Shown here in pieces: positions 16,362 through 25,595 of a DNA stretch of 64,000 bases. Under the pieces are notes generated by a model, which searched no databases, had not been told where the DNA came from, and saw nothing but the letters and a program-made list of their open reading frames with translations. Within the stretch, counting starts at the first letter, position 1. Each line of letters begins with the position of its first letter. The stretch comes from Mycobacterium colombiense (GTDB lineage: Bacteria > Actinomycetota > Actinomycetes > Mycobacteriales > Mycobacteriaceae), in NCBI RefSeq assembly GCF_001672755.1, contig NZ_LZKI01000189.1, forward strand, positions 1 to 64,000. The letters run 5' to 3'. Made by a program: the position numbers and the translations under genes.

Positions 16362-17501
16362 GTGTCTGAAGCCGTCATCGTGTCCGCCCTGCGCACCCCC
16401 ATCGGCACCGCCCGCAAGGGCACACTGCGCGATACCAGTGCGTTCGACCTGGCGCAGCACGTGGTGACCGAAGCGGCGAGGGATCTGGACCCCGCGCGGG
16501 TCGACGATGTGATCCTGGGCGAGGGCCTCTACGGCGGCGGCGTGATCGCCCGCCACGCGGCCATCACCGCCGGGCTGTCCCACGTCCCCGGGTTGGCCAA
16601 CAACCGGCACTGCGCGGCCGGCCAGGCGGCGGTGCAGAGCGCGGCGGCAAGCGTGCGGGCCGGGATGGACGAGCTGATCATCGCCGGCGGCGTGAACGCC
16701 GCGTCGACGTCGCCGCGCTCCCGCATCCAGGTGGACGGCGAGTGGGTCGACTGGTTCCCGCCGACCCACCCGGACCGGCCGGACGCGCCGAACATGGACA
16801 TGTCGATCACTGTGGGCTGGAACGCCGCGGTCAAGGCCGGCGTGAGTCGCGAGGAGATGGACGCCTGGGCGCTGCGGTCACACCGCAATGCCATCGCCGC
16901 CATCGACGAAGGTCGCTTCAAGGAGGAGATCGTCCCGATCGAGACGTCGCACGGCCTGTTCTCGGTCGACGAGCACCCGCGTCGCGACACCACCATGGAG
17001 AAACTGGCCGCGCTCAAGCCGCTGCACCCCGAGATCGAGGGCTTCTCGATCACCGCCGGCAACGCGTGCGGCGCCAACGACGGTGCGGCGGCGCTCGTCA
17101 TCGCCAGCGACCGCCTCGACATGCCCGCGCTGGCCACCATCCGGTCCTGGGCATCCGTCGGCGTCGACCCGGCGATCACCGGCCTGGCGCCAGTGGAGGC
17201 GATACCGAAAGCCCTTAAGCGGGCCGGACTTTCGACCTCCGACGTCGACCTCTTCGAGATCAACGAAGCCTTCGCCGCGATGTGCGTGGCCACCATCAAA
17301 CTGCTCGAGCTCGACCCCGACAAGGTCAACGTCAGCGGTAGCGGCTGCTCGCTGGGGCACCCCGTCGCGGCGACCGGAGCCCGGATGCTGGTCACCCTGG
17401 TGCACGAATTGCGCCGCCGCGGCGGTGGCATCGGCGTCGCGGCGATGTGCGCGGGCGGTGGCATGGGCTCGGCGACCGTGATCGAGGTCCCGGCTCCATA
17501 A
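16362..17501 (+). CDS. Thiolase (acetyl-CoA acyltransferase)
   Basis: A 379-aa thiolase with nucleophile Cys in NNRHCAAGQAAV, NEAFAA, and the catalytic His/Cys in CSLGHPVAATGAR and CAGGGMG. It performs thiolytic cleavage of a 3-ketoacyl-CoA. The GTG at 16362 follows GTGGAGA. A TTG-type upstream start is less likely. It is followed after 7 bp by meaB, so thiolysis and mutase maintenance are co-expressed. Confidence 0.88.
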   Translation: MSEAVIVSALRTPIGTARKGTLRDTSAFDLAQHVVTEAARDLDPARVDDVILGEGLYGGGVIARHAAITAGLSHVPGLANNRHCAAGQAAVQSAAASVRAGMDELIIAGGVNAASTSPRSRIQVDGEWVDWFPPTHPDRPDAPNMDMSITVGWNAAVKAGVSREEMDAWALRSHRNAIAAIDEGRFKEEIVPIETSHGLFSVDEHPRRDTTMEKLAALKPLHPEIEGFSITAGNACGANDGAAALVIASDRLDMPALATIRSWASVGVDPAITGLAPVEAIPKALKRAGLSTSDVDLFEINEAFAAMCVATIKLLELDPDKVNVSGSGCSLGHPVAATGARMLVTLVHELRRRGGGIGVAAMCAGGGMGSATVIEVPAP

Positions 17502-17508
17502 TGCGTAC

Positions 17509-18396
17509 ATGATCATCGCCGACCTGATTGCCCGCGCGCGCAATGGATCTCCCCGCGCGGCCGGTCGGCTGCTCAGCCTGGTCGAGGGCGACCGGCGCGA
17601 CGAGGTCCTGGAGACCATCGGTCCCGCACCGCAGGGCATGGGACCGGTGGTCGGCATCACCGGACCGCCGGGCGCGGGAAAGTCGACGACGGTCGCCGCG
17701 CTGGTCGCCGCGTACCGCGAGCGCGGCAGCCGGGTGGCGGTGCTGGCGGTGGACCCGTCGTCCCCGTTCAGTGGCGGAGCACTGCTGGGCGACCGAATTC
17801 GAATGGCCGCGCATATCAACGACTCCGACGTACTCATCCGTTCGGTGGCCACCCGTGGGCACCTGGGCGGCCTGGCAGCCGCGGTGCCGGCGGCCATCCG
17901 GCTGCTGGGCGCGATCGGTTACGACGTGGTCCTGCTGGAGACGGTGGGGGTGGGGCAGTCCGAGATCGAGATTGCCGCCGTCGCCGACCCGACCGTCGTC
18001 ATCCTCAATCCCGGCGCGGGCGACGCGGTCCAGGCCGCCAAGGCGGGAGTGCTGGAAGTCGCCGACATCGTGGCGGTCAACAAGGCGGACCGGGACGGTG
18101 CCGAACAGACGGTTCGGGATCTTCGGGCCGAAACCAGCGCCCCCATCGTTTCGCTGATCGCTGCCCGGGGTGAGGGCATCAAAGACCTGATGGCCGCCAT
18201 CGAGGACCACCGCCGCACCGACAGCCGCGCCCGCCGCCTGGCCCGCGCCCGGGCGCAGATTCTGTCGCTGGCGCAAACCCGGCTGCGGACCCAGCCCGAT
18301 CTGGACCGGCTGGCCGAAGCGGTCGTCGACGGCCACCAGGACCCGTACACAGCCGCTGATCAGCTGATCACACCTCCCTCGCCCGGAACGGACTGA
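17509..18396 (+). CDS. meaB: MeaB/ArgK-family G3E GTPase, mutase chaperone
   Basis: A 295-aa P-loop GTPase with Walker A GPPGAGKST (52-60), VDPSSPFSGGALLGDRIRM, ETVGVGQSE (switch III region) and the NKAD guanine motif. MeaB proteins gate delivery of adenosylcobalamin to acyl-CoA mutases and protect or eject damaged cofactor. The only mutase in the window is at 1532-3550, 14 kb away, and is its presumed client. Slightly shorter than typical MeaB (about 320-330 aa) at both ends. Confidence 0.88.
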   Translation: MIIADLIARARNGSPRAAGRLLSLVEGDRRDEVLETIGPAPQGMGPVVGITGPPGAGKSTTVAALVAAYRERGSRVAVLAVDPSSPFSGGALLGDRIRMAAHINDSDVLIRSVATRGHLGGLAAAVPAAIRLLGAIGYDVVLLETVGVGQSEIEIAAVADPTVVILNPGAGDAVQAAKAGVLEVADIVAVNKADRDGAEQTVRDLRAETSAPIVSLIAARGEGIKDLMAAIEDHRRTDSRARRLARARAQILSLAQTRLRTQPDLDRLAEAVVDGHQDPYTAADQLITPPSPGTD

Positions 18397-18404
18397 CGGC
18401 CCCC

Positions 18405-18424
18405 TGTCCCCCGATCGGGGGACA
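18405..18424. promoter_or_regulatory. 20-bp perfect palindrome upstream of E1-alpha-like gene
   Basis: TGTCCCCCGATCGGGGGACA is fully symmetrical and lies just after the meaB stop, 95 bp before the next start. It could be the meaB terminator (8-bp stem, no U-tract) or a regulator site. The nearby NarL-type regulator at 19411 would bind dyads of this general kind. Confidence 0.45.
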
Positions 18425-18518
18425 CGCGCAATCATCACCTTTGCTGACCGATTGGCGGAGGTGCGGCCCGCGCAATCGCCCTACGTTGAGCGTGTTCGCT
18501 TGAGAGTAGGAGACCCGC

Positions 18519-19418
18519 ATGACTCACACACCCCAGACTTCGGCAGCACTGGTCCGCGACGAACGGTTGGAGCTGTATCGCCGCATGTGGGTTCTGCGAC
18601 TGCTCGACATGGCGTTGGAGGAGCTGCGCGTCGACGGTCTGATCGACGACAGTGCGCACGTGGAATTCGGCCAGGAGGCCGTGGCCATCGGGACGGTTGC
18701 GGCGCTGAGGCCGGGCGATCTGGTCAACGCCAGCACCCCGCAGTTCCGGCACGCTCAGCAGGTCGGCCTGGCCCTCCCGCTGGGCCCGGCCATCGCCGAC
18801 ATGATCGGCCCCAAGCGCCGCGCCGGCGGCGGGGCCGCCGACTGGAAACGGTCACTGGCCAACGAGACGGCTCTGGGCCAATCGACGCTGTTTGCGCTGG
18901 GTGACGCCAACACCCAGCGACTGACCGGCCAGGGCGAGGTCAGTGTGTGTGTCATCGGTGGCCGCGACACGCACTCCGTCGAGTTCACCACCGCCGCAAG
19001 GATCGCCGTGCAATGGCGGCTACCGGTGGTGTTCGTCGTGGAGAACATCCGCGGTGCATCCAACGCCCGTCGTCGCGCGTACGAGTCGGAAGCGATGCCG
19101 CTGCTACCGGTCGACGGCAGGGACGTTGTGGCGGTGGCCGACTCGGTCGCCGAGGCGGTGCACCGGGCGAGCGCCGGCGACGGCCCCGCCCTGGTCGAGG
19201 CGATCACCTACCAAACGAGTCACCCCGCGGCAGTCGATCCGCTGGTCTTCGCACGTCGGCAACTGGCCGCCACCGGCAGCGACGGCGACCATCTCTGCGA
19301 GGTGGAACGCGGGGCACGCCACCTGGTGGCCGAGGCCATGGCTTCGGCGAGAGCGTTGGTGCGGGCGCGGCAGATTCCGCCCATGCCAGAGTCGAAGCCC
19401 TGGTCGGCCGCTAGCTGA
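18519..19418 (+). CDS. E1-alpha-like thiamine-fold protein with degraded TPP motif
   Basis: A 299-aa homologue of 2-oxoacid/acetoin dehydrogenase E1 alpha subunits (RRMWVLRLLDMALEEL, EFGQEAVAIGTVAAL). The thiamine-diphosphate motif GDG-x(~27)-NN reads GGRD at 147-150 and ENI at 175-177, so both usual magnesium ligands are lost. There is no E1-beta, E2 or E3 gene nearby. It may be a non-catalytic or repurposed family member. It overlaps the convergent response regulator gene by 8 bp. Start ATG with GAGAGTAGGAG upstream. Confidence 0.75.
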   Translation: MTHTPQTSAALVRDERLELYRRMWVLRLLDMALEELRVDGLIDDSAHVEFGQEAVAIGTVAALRPGDLVNASTPQFRHAQQVGLALPLGPAIADMIGPKRRAGGGAADWKRSLANETALGQSTLFALGDANTQRLTGQGEVSVCVIGGRDTHSVEFTTAARIAVQWRLPVVFVVENIRGASNARRRAYESEAMPLLPVDGRDVVAVADSVAEAVHRASAGDGPALVEAITYQTSHPAAVDPLVFARRQLAATGSDGDHLCEVERGARHLVAEAMASARALVRARQIPPMPESKPWSAAS

Positions 19419-20064
19419 GCAGACCCTGCCGCATTGCCTCGGCGACGGCGGCCGCGCGATCGCTGACGCCGAGCTTCTCGTAAAGGCGTTGCACGTGCGT
19501 TTTCACCGTCGACGGGGCCACAAAGAGCTCACCCGCAATCGCAGGGATGCTTTGACCGCGGGAGATCCTGTTGAGCACCTCGCGTTCGCGGGCACTCAAC
19601 ACCGGTGCCGACGGTTCCGCACGCTGCCGGATTTCGGCGGCGAGGCCGCCGACGAGCGCGGGCGCCACCACATCGTGACCCTGTGCGCAGTCGAGCACGG
19701 CCTTGACGATCTCGCTGCGCGTCGAGTCCTTCAGCACGAACCCGGCCGCGCCCTGCTGCAGCGCCTGGTACACGATCGCCGACTCGTCGTGCGCCGAGAT
19801 CAGCAGTACCCGGGTGGCCAATCCCTGCGTCCGCACCGCCGCCGCCACCTGGGCGCCGTCCATGCCGGGCATCCGGTAGTCGAGCAGCGCGACGTCGGGC
19901 ACCTGCGACTTGATCATTTCCAGTGCCGCAGAGCCGTCTTCCGCCTCACCGACGACGTCCACCGAACCGCTCGACGACAGCGCGCGCACCACGCCCTCGC
20001 GAAAAAGCGGGTGATCATCACCGACGACCACCCGCACCGTTTCGGGGGTAGCCGCGCCGACCAT
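19411..20064 (-). CDS. NarL/LuxR-family response regulator
   Basis: A 217-aa two-domain regulator: receiver domain with acidic pair GDDH (15-18), phospho-acceptor Asp62 (LLDYRMPGMDG) and Lys in FVLKDS, then a C-terminal LuxR HTH (LSAREREVLNRISRGQSIPAIA, STVKTHVQRLYEKLG). The ATG at 20064 is preferred over one 27 bp upstream. Divergent from the sensor kinase at 20121, its obvious partner. Targets unknown. Confidence 0.9.
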   Translation of the reverse strand: MVGAATPETVRVVVGDDHPLFREGVVRALSSSGSVDVVGEAEDGSAALEMIKSQVPDVALLDYRMPGMDGAQVAAAVRTQGLATRVLLISAHDESAIVYQALQQGAAGFVLKDSTRSEIVKAVLDCAQGHDVVAPALVGGLAAEIRQRAEPSAPVLSAREREVLNRISRGQSIPAIAGELFVAPSTVKTHVQRLYEKLGVSDRAAAVAEAMRQGLLS

Positions 20065-20120
20065 GGCGACGAGTGTAGCCGTTTGCCCCACAGCGGCGTT
20101 CGCATTTTCCGGGCGGCACG

Positions 20121-21398
20121 ATGAGTCGTTTTCCAGTTTGCTTCGGGGCGGCGGACGCGGATGAGTACGGTGATCGGGTGGCGGTCGCCGGTGACGTGGA
20201 GCTGGAGCGGGTGCGCACCGTTCACCAGCTGCGCTCGTACCGCATCGGCTCGGTGCTGCGGATCGGTGTGGTCGGCCTCATGGTCGCTGCCATGATCATC
20301 GGCACCAGGCGATCGGAGTGGCCGCAGGAAAGCGTGCTGATTGTCTTGTACGGCCTCGTCGCCCTGAGCGCGCTGGGATTGGCTTTCGCTCCTTTCCGGC
20401 GATGGATCGGAATGGGCCGACTGGTTGCGATCGGCCGGTTGGAACCGTTTGTCTTCACCGTCATCGACATCGTCGCGCTGACCGTCTTCCAGCTGTTGTC
20501 CACCAACGGGGTCTATCCGCTGTTGATCATGGCGATGTTGCCGGTCCTACTGGGACTTGACGTCTCCTCGCGCCGAGCGGCGGTGGTGCTGATCTTCTCC
20601 ATGCTGGGATTCGCCATTGCCGTGCTGCAAGATCCGGTGATGTTGAGCGGAGTCAAGTTGCCGGAGGCGGGATTTCGGTTCCTGCTCTACGCATTTCTTT
20701 GTTGCGCAGCCTTCTTGGTGGTGCGCATCGAGGAGCGTCATACCCGCTCGGTAGCCGGATTGAGCGCCCTGCGAGAGGAATTACTTGCGCAGACGATGAA
20801 CGCGTCGGATGTGTCACAGCGTCGGATCTCGGAATTCATCCACGACGGACCCCTGCAAGACATCCTGGCCGTGCGTCAAGAGCTCGTCGAATTGGACGCG
20901 GCGGTCGACGGCGATGAGCGCGTCGGCCGGGCGCTGGCCGGTTTGCAGATGGCCTCGGAACGGTTGCGGCAGGCCACTTTCGAGCTGCATCCGGCGGTAC
21001 TCGAGCAGGTCGGACTCGGCGCCGCGGTGCAGCAGCTCGCGGAGTTCACCGCACAGCGGTCCGGCATCGACATCACCACCGATATCGAGTATTCGACGCG
21101 CAGCGACATCGATCCCGTCATGTTCGGCGTGGTGCGCGAGTTGTTGTCCAACGTCGTGCAACATGCCGCGGCCCGCAGTGCGACGGTGATGCTCGGGATC
21201 ACGGACCGGACTTGCGTTTTGCATGTAATCGACGACGGTGTGGGGTTCGGCCGGGAGACGATGGCGCGCCGCCTGGGGGAGGGCCATATCGGTCTGGCGT
21301 CGCATCGCGCGCGGGTGGAGGCCGCCGGGGGAGCCCTGGTGTTTCTCGACGTCCCGGTGGGCAGCCACGTCTGCGTCGAAGTGCCGTTGAAGAATTAA
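20121..21398 (+). CDS. Membrane sensor histidine kinase (NarX/DesK-type)
   Basis: A 425-aa kinase with about five or six hydrophobic membrane segments between residues 43 and 202, then a HisKA_3 dimerisation helix with phospho-acceptor His241 (EFIHDGPLQDIL) and a HATPase domain (ELLSNVVQHAAARS, DDGVGFG, GHIGLASHRARVEAAGG). The short loops between segments leave no large extracytoplasmic domain, so an intramembrane signal is likely. A GTG at 20178 is a possible later start. Pairs with the divergent NarL-type regulator. Confidence 0.88.
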   Translation: MSRFPVCFGAADADEYGDRVAVAGDVELERVRTVHQLRSYRIGSVLRIGVVGLMVAAMIIGTRRSEWPQESVLIVLYGLVALSALGLAFAPFRRWIGMGRLVAIGRLEPFVFTVIDIVALTVFQLLSTNGVYPLLIMAMLPVLLGLDVSSRRAAVVLIFSMLGFAIAVLQDPVMLSGVKLPEAGFRFLLYAFLCCAAFLVVRIEERHTRSVAGLSALREELLAQTMNASDVSQRRISEFIHDGPLQDILAVRQELVELDAAVDGDERVGRALAGLQMASERLRQATFELHPAVLEQVGLGAAVQQLAEFTAQRSGIDITTDIEYSTRSDIDPVMFGVVRELLSNVVQHAAARSATVMLGITDRTCVLHVIDDGVGFGRETMARRLGEGHIGLASHRARVEAAGGALVFLDVPVGSHVCVEVPLKN

Positions 21399-21437
21399 CG
21401 ACAGACTTGTGGGTATGCACCTCGCCAGGAGGTAGCC

Positions 21438-21941
21438 ATGCAGCCGAGCCAGCCATCGCACGAAGCGACCACAGACCAACCCACGCCTGACGAACAGCGA
21501 AACATCAACATTGTTCGCGAGTATATGGAGATCTCGTACACCCCAGGCCGCGCCAGCGCGCACGCCGTTGAGCACCTGTGCGGACCGAACAATAAATTCG
21601 TCGCACCCACCACCTTCGGGGACGTCCACACGCTCGAGGAGTATGCGGAGGACCACGGTCGGCTCATGAAGCAGGTGAACGATCTGCACATCGTCAGTTT
21701 TGACGTTCTCTTTGCCAAAGCCGACCGTGTCTGTCTGCGTTACACCGCCGAGGGAGCGCACCGAGGTGAACCGCACGGCGACCTTGGGCCGACGGGCCAT
21801 ACGGCGCGCTGGTCGGCGGCGGCGCTGTTTCGGCTACAGGACGGAAAACTCGTCGAATTCATCAAAGACTGGAACAAGCTGTCAATGTGGGAGCAGTTGG
21901 GTTGGCCGACGCAAGAGTGCCTGACGGCGGACCGCGCCTAG
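21438..21941 (+). CDS. SnoaL-like polyketide cyclase/NTF2-fold protein
   Basis: A 167-aa protein of the SnoaL ester-cyclase type (IVREYMEISYTPGRA, GPTGHTARWSAAALFRLQDGKLVEFIKDWNKLSMWEQLGW). ATG preceded by AGGAGG. It follows the sensor kinase by 40 bp, so it may be co-transcribed. Enzymatic role unknown; these small barrels catalyse ring closure, hydration or isomerisation. Confidence 0.78.
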   Translation: MQPSQPSHEATTDQPTPDEQRNINIVREYMEISYTPGRASAHAVEHLCGPNNKFVAPTTFGDVHTLEEYAEDHGRLMKQVNDLHIVSFDVLFAKADRVCLRYTAEGAHRGEPHGDLGPTGHTARWSAAALFRLQDGKLVEFIKDWNKLSMWEQLGWPTQECLTADRA

Positions 21942-21958
21942 GCGAAAAGCAGTGACCG

Positions 21959-23029
21959 CTACGCCCGCACCCCGTGCTGGGCCTGGTTTCCGCCGCCGCG
22001 TTTTGCGGAGTACATGGCAGTGTCGGCGATCCTGATCAGCTCGTCGACGAGCCATCCGACGTCGGGCCCGGCTAGTAGGTCCAATTCGGCGCTGGCGGTG
22101 CCAATGCTGGCCGTTATCTTCGGAGATTGCCGGGCGAGCTCGGCGCAAATCCGCGCGGCCAGATCACTCACGTCCGAGGTGGTAGACGTCAGCGCGACCA
22201 GGAATTCTTCGCCGCCGGCGCGGCAAATCATCGCGTCGGCCGGGGTGTGGGCGCGCAGCAGCTCGGCCACCGCCCGCAGGACTTCATCACCGGCCGAATG
22301 ACCGTAGGTGTCGTTGATGCGTTTGAAGTTGTCGAGATCGACCATCACCACCGCCAGATGGGTATGGGGCGAGGGCGGGTTCGCCAGTCGATGGCTGACG
22401 GCGGCGGTAAACGCGCGTCGATTCAGCAGGCCGGTGAGCGGATCCTCCTCCGACCGCTGAACATACGTCTCCATTGCCCGCGACATCATCAAAATGCCGA
22501 GGGGGACAGACAGGTTGAGGAAGGCATTGACCCAAAACGCGGAGGCCGCCGTGGCCATGTTGGTTTCCCGAGCGAGTCGCACCACCGCGGCGGTGGTGAC
22601 GGCGACGGTTATCGCGCCGGTGAACGGCAGGAGCCTGGAGCCGTGAAAGAAGGCGATGTAGCCGGCGGGGATCGCCATCGCGGTGCAGGCCAGGGCGGCG
22701 ATGGCACCGGTGGGCTGGACGAGGCTCCAGCCGCCGACGCCGAGCGCGCCGATCAGCGCGCCGGTTTGTGATTGCCGACGGGTAGGCCAGCGCGTCAACA
22801 ACAACACGGTCAGCCCGAGGGTGAACGTGGCGGCAACGCCGCCGGTGATGACTTCAACGAGGCTGGGTCGATGCTGACTCGGCAACACGGTCAGCGGCAC
22901 CAACGCCGACGAACCGATGACGGCGGCCAAGGCCGTACGCGCCGAGCGCAGCATTGTGCGTTGCCGGAGGAAGGTCGTGATCCATTCATACCGGTCCGGC
23001 TGATCCCACCAACTCCACAGCCGTCGCAT
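21959..23029 (-). CDS. Membrane diguanylate cyclase (GGDEF)
   Basis: A 356-aa protein with a hydrophobic N-terminal half (about five to six membrane segments, residues 30-195) and a C-terminal GGDEF domain: DPLTGLLNRRAF, VDLDNFKRINDTYGH and the active-site loop AGGEEF. The signature is intact, so it should make cyclic di-GMP from GTP. No EAL domain is attached. Monocistronic, with a 143-bp upstream gap. Confidence 0.88.
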   Translation of the reverse strand: MRRLWSWWDQPDRYEWITTFLRQRTMLRSARTALAAVIGSSALVPLTVLPSQHRPSLVEVITGGVAATFTLGLTVLLLTRWPTRRQSQTGALIGALGVGGWSLVQPTGAIAALACTAMAIPAGYIAFFHGSRLLPFTGAITVAVTTAAVVRLARETNMATAASAFWVNAFLNLSVPLGILMMSRAMETYVQRSEEDPLTGLLNRRAFTAAVSHRLANPPSPHTHLAVVMVDLDNFKRINDTYGHSAGDEVLRAVAELLRAHTPADAMICRAGGEEFLVALTSTTSDVSDLAARICAELARQSPKITASIGTASAELDLLAGPDVGWLVDELIRIADTAMYSAKRGGGNQAQHGVRA

Positions 23030-23172
23030 CAGTCAGCGATTCCTCGGCCATACGTCAGGTGTCGTGCTGTGCAGCCCATCGGACCGGCAACCTTTCGTGA
23101 TCCCCGGCGCCATTATTGAACCTTTCCGGGCCGGCCGTCACACGCGACGCGCTTTCACGTGCGGTTCGTGCC

Positions 23173-23916
23173 TCATCCGTAGTCGCTGACCAACAGGCGG
23201 TAGCCGGCGTCGAGCTCCTGTTGGTCGAGTAGTTCGGAGTGCCGGTGTTGCCATTGTCCGGAGCGCAGGTCGGCCGCGAGCCGGTCCAGACCCGCGGCCA
23301 GGGAGGCCGGCTGCGCGTACGCCAGCATCGAAATGCCGGCGCGCACGGTGGGATCGAGATAGGCATGGGGGCGGCGCCAGTAGGCGGCGCCGAACCCGTC
23401 GGTGCAGTCGTGCGGTACGGGCACGGATTGCACGTGGGCTCCTCCCAGCAACTCCACGAGTCGCGCGATCGGAACATGAAGCTCCTCGTTGATGCGAGCG
23501 GCGTCGGGCAGATATTCGCGCAACAACCAGAAGTTCTGAATCACCGATTGATCCCACGTCAAGACGACTACCCGGCGGCGCGCGACGCGGCGTAGCTGTT
23601 GGATCCCAGCGGCAACGTCGCTCCAGTGATGAACGGTCAGCAGGGCCATGGCGGCGTCAACGCACCTGTCGCGCAACGGCAAAGCCTCCGCCAATGCCTG
23701 TACACACGGGGCTGACCCTGCGGGCCGCTGCGCGATCATCACCATGCTCGGCTCGACCGCGACAACGGTCTGGGCCGGCTCGTAAGATCCGGTGCCGGCC
23801 CCCACGTTGACGACGGTGTCCATCGCGGTGAGGGCGGCGTGCACCTGGGAGGCGATCCGCGGGTCGGGTCGGCGAGTGCTGCAATAGGTGGCGCCGATCC
23901 GGTCGTAGGCGACCAT
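23173..23916 (-). CDS. Class I SAM-dependent methyltransferase
   Basis: A 247-aa methyltransferase with motif I VVNVGAGTGSYEP (36-48), acidic VAVEPSMVMIAQRP, and AMALLTVHHWSD. It resembles the UbiE/Methyltransf_11 group widespread in mycobacteria. Complete, unlike the fragment at the window start. It ends the run before the flavoprotein gene. Substrate unknown. Confidence 0.82.
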   Translation of the reverse strand: MVAYDRIGATYCSTRRPDPRIASQVHAALTAMDTVVNVGAGTGSYEPAQTVVAVEPSMVMIAQRPAGSAPCVQALAEALPLRDRCVDAAMALLTVHHWSDVAAGIQQLRRVARRRVVVLTWDQSVIQNFWLLREYLPDAARINEELHVPIARLVELLGGAHVQSVPVPHDCTDGFGAAYWRRPHAYLDPTVRAGISMLAYAQPASLAAGLDRLAADLRSGQWQHRHSELLDQQELDAGYRLLVSDYG

Positions 23917-23964
23917 CGACTCAGGATGACGCAGGCGGGTGCGGTTGCACCAGTAGGCGCCCGC

Positions 23965-25581
23965 CTACTTCAGGTCCACCGACTTCCCGGTGGCGGCCGC
24001 GTGGCCAGCTCGGTAACCGAAAACCATTGCCGGGCCCAGTGTTCCGCCGGCGCCCCCGTAGGCCCGCCCGGTCACGCCGCCCATCGCATTGCCCGCAGCG
24101 AACAGGCCCGGTATCGGCTCGCCGCCGACATGCAGAACGCGGGCATCGTGATCGGTGCGCGGGCCGCCCTTGGTGCCCATCGCCCCGATGCTCACCGGCA
24201 CCGCGTAGAACGGGGCGGTATCGATCGGGCCCAGCGTCTTACCGGCCGGCGTGGTCGCGCTGTCATCGCCCCAGTAACCGTCGTAGGCGCTGGAGCCGCG
24301 GCCGAAGTCGGGGTCGGCGCCGGCGGCCACGTGGCGGTTCCAGCTCTCGACCGTGCGGGTCAGACCTTCGGCGTCGATACCCGTCTTGGCGGCCAACTCG
24401 GTGAGGTCCGCCGACTCGCAGAACCAGTCCGGGACGGGTTGTCCCGGCTCGATCCCGAGAAAACCGTAGCGCTGCAGGTGAATCGAGTCGAACACCATCC
24501 ATCCGCGATCGTTGACGTAGCCGCCGCGAGGGTCCAGGTAATGGAAGGCGCCCGCCATCGAGTTGTAGTCGCATGCCTCGTTGACGAAGCGCCGGCCGGC
24601 CGAGTTGACGATGATGCTGCGCGGCCGTGTTCGCTCCAGCCGCACGCTGCGGCTGCGGGGCCTCCCCTCGATGGTGTCGCCCGGGATTTGCACGATCGGC
24701 ACCCACCAGGCCTCGCCCATGTTGGCCAGGTCGGCCCCGTGCTCCATCGCCATGCGCAAGCCGTCGCCGGTGTTGTTGGGCGGCGAGACCGCGCCGTGCA
24801 TGGGACCCCGCAGAAAGGCTTGTGTCAGAGCGGGATCCCACTCGAAGCCGCCGGTGCCCAGGATGACTCCGTGCCGGGCACGAACACTGATCGTCCGATC
24901 CGGCAGCGCCACGCGCACCCCGGTGATTTCGCCGTCTTCGGCGACGAGGCCTTCGGCCCTGGCGTCGGTGTGTGGGGTCACGCCGGCATCCAGCAGGCCC
25001 TTGAGCAGGCCCGCGATCAGCGCGGTGCCCGCGACGCACAGATGGCTGGTTCGTTCGTCGATCGCCGCGTGCAGGCGCGCCCTGGTCTCGGCGTCGAAGC
25101 CGACGTTGGACCAGTCGGCCGGGAAAGACGTTATCCGCGTTGCCCATTCGCCGAGCTGGGCCAGGTCGAAGGGGGCCGCGCTGAGCGACCTGCCGCCGCC
25201 CGGCCGCCCGCCCGGCAACTCGGGACGGTAGTCGGGGAATCCGGTCGCGATCTCGAACTGAAGACCGCTGTGTGCCTCGATGAAATCGAGCATCGCCGGC
25301 CCGGTGCGCACGAACGTTTCCACCAGCTCGTCGTCCATCGAACCGAGCGACTGGGCACGCAGGTACCGCAGCGCGTCGGCGGGCGTCAATTCGCCGTCGG
25401 GAGAACGGTTATGGGCGGGGATCCACACGATGCCGCCGGACACGGCGGTGGTGCCGCCGACGGTCGGGGCCTTCTCGTAGACCTCAACGGAGGCGCCCGT
25501 GACTGCCGCGGTCAGTGCGGCGGTGAGGCCGGCGCCGCCACTGCCGAGCACGACGACGTCGACTTCGTGGTCCCATGACAT
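23965..25581 (-). CDS. KstD-like FAD-dependent dehydrogenase
   Basis: A 538-aa flavoprotein of the fumarate reductase/3-ketosteroid Delta1-dehydrogenase family: N-terminal dinucleotide motif GSGGAGLTAALTA, GGTTAVSGGIVWIP, and C-terminal GRAYGGAGGTLGPAMVFGYRAG. It likely introduces a double bond into a cyclic ketone. It is co-directional with and 14 bp downstream of the iclR gene. A second KstD-like enzyme lies in the divergent operon at 29840. Confidence 0.85.
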   Translation of the reverse strand: MSWDHEVDVVVLGSGGAGLTAALTAAVTGASVEVYEKAPTVGGTTAVSGGIVWIPAHNRSPDGELTPADALRYLRAQSLGSMDDELVETFVRTGPAMLDFIEAHSGLQFEIATGFPDYRPELPGGRPGGGRSLSAAPFDLAQLGEWATRITSFPADWSNVGFDAETRARLHAAIDERTSHLCVAGTALIAGLLKGLLDAGVTPHTDARAEGLVAEDGEITGVRVALPDRTISVRARHGVILGTGGFEWDPALTQAFLRGPMHGAVSPPNNTGDGLRMAMEHGADLANMGEAWWVPIVQIPGDTIEGRPRSRSVRLERTRPRSIIVNSAGRRFVNEACDYNSMAGAFHYLDPRGGYVNDRGWMVFDSIHLQRYGFLGIEPGQPVPDWFCESADLTELAAKTGIDAEGLTRTVESWNRHVAAGADPDFGRGSSAYDGYWGDDSATTPAGKTLGPIDTAPFYAVPVSIGAMGTKGGPRTDHDARVLHVGGEPIPGLFAAGNAMGGVTGRAYGGAGGTLGPAMVFGYRAGHAAATGKSVDLK

Positions 25582-25595
25582 GGACTGCTATCCCT

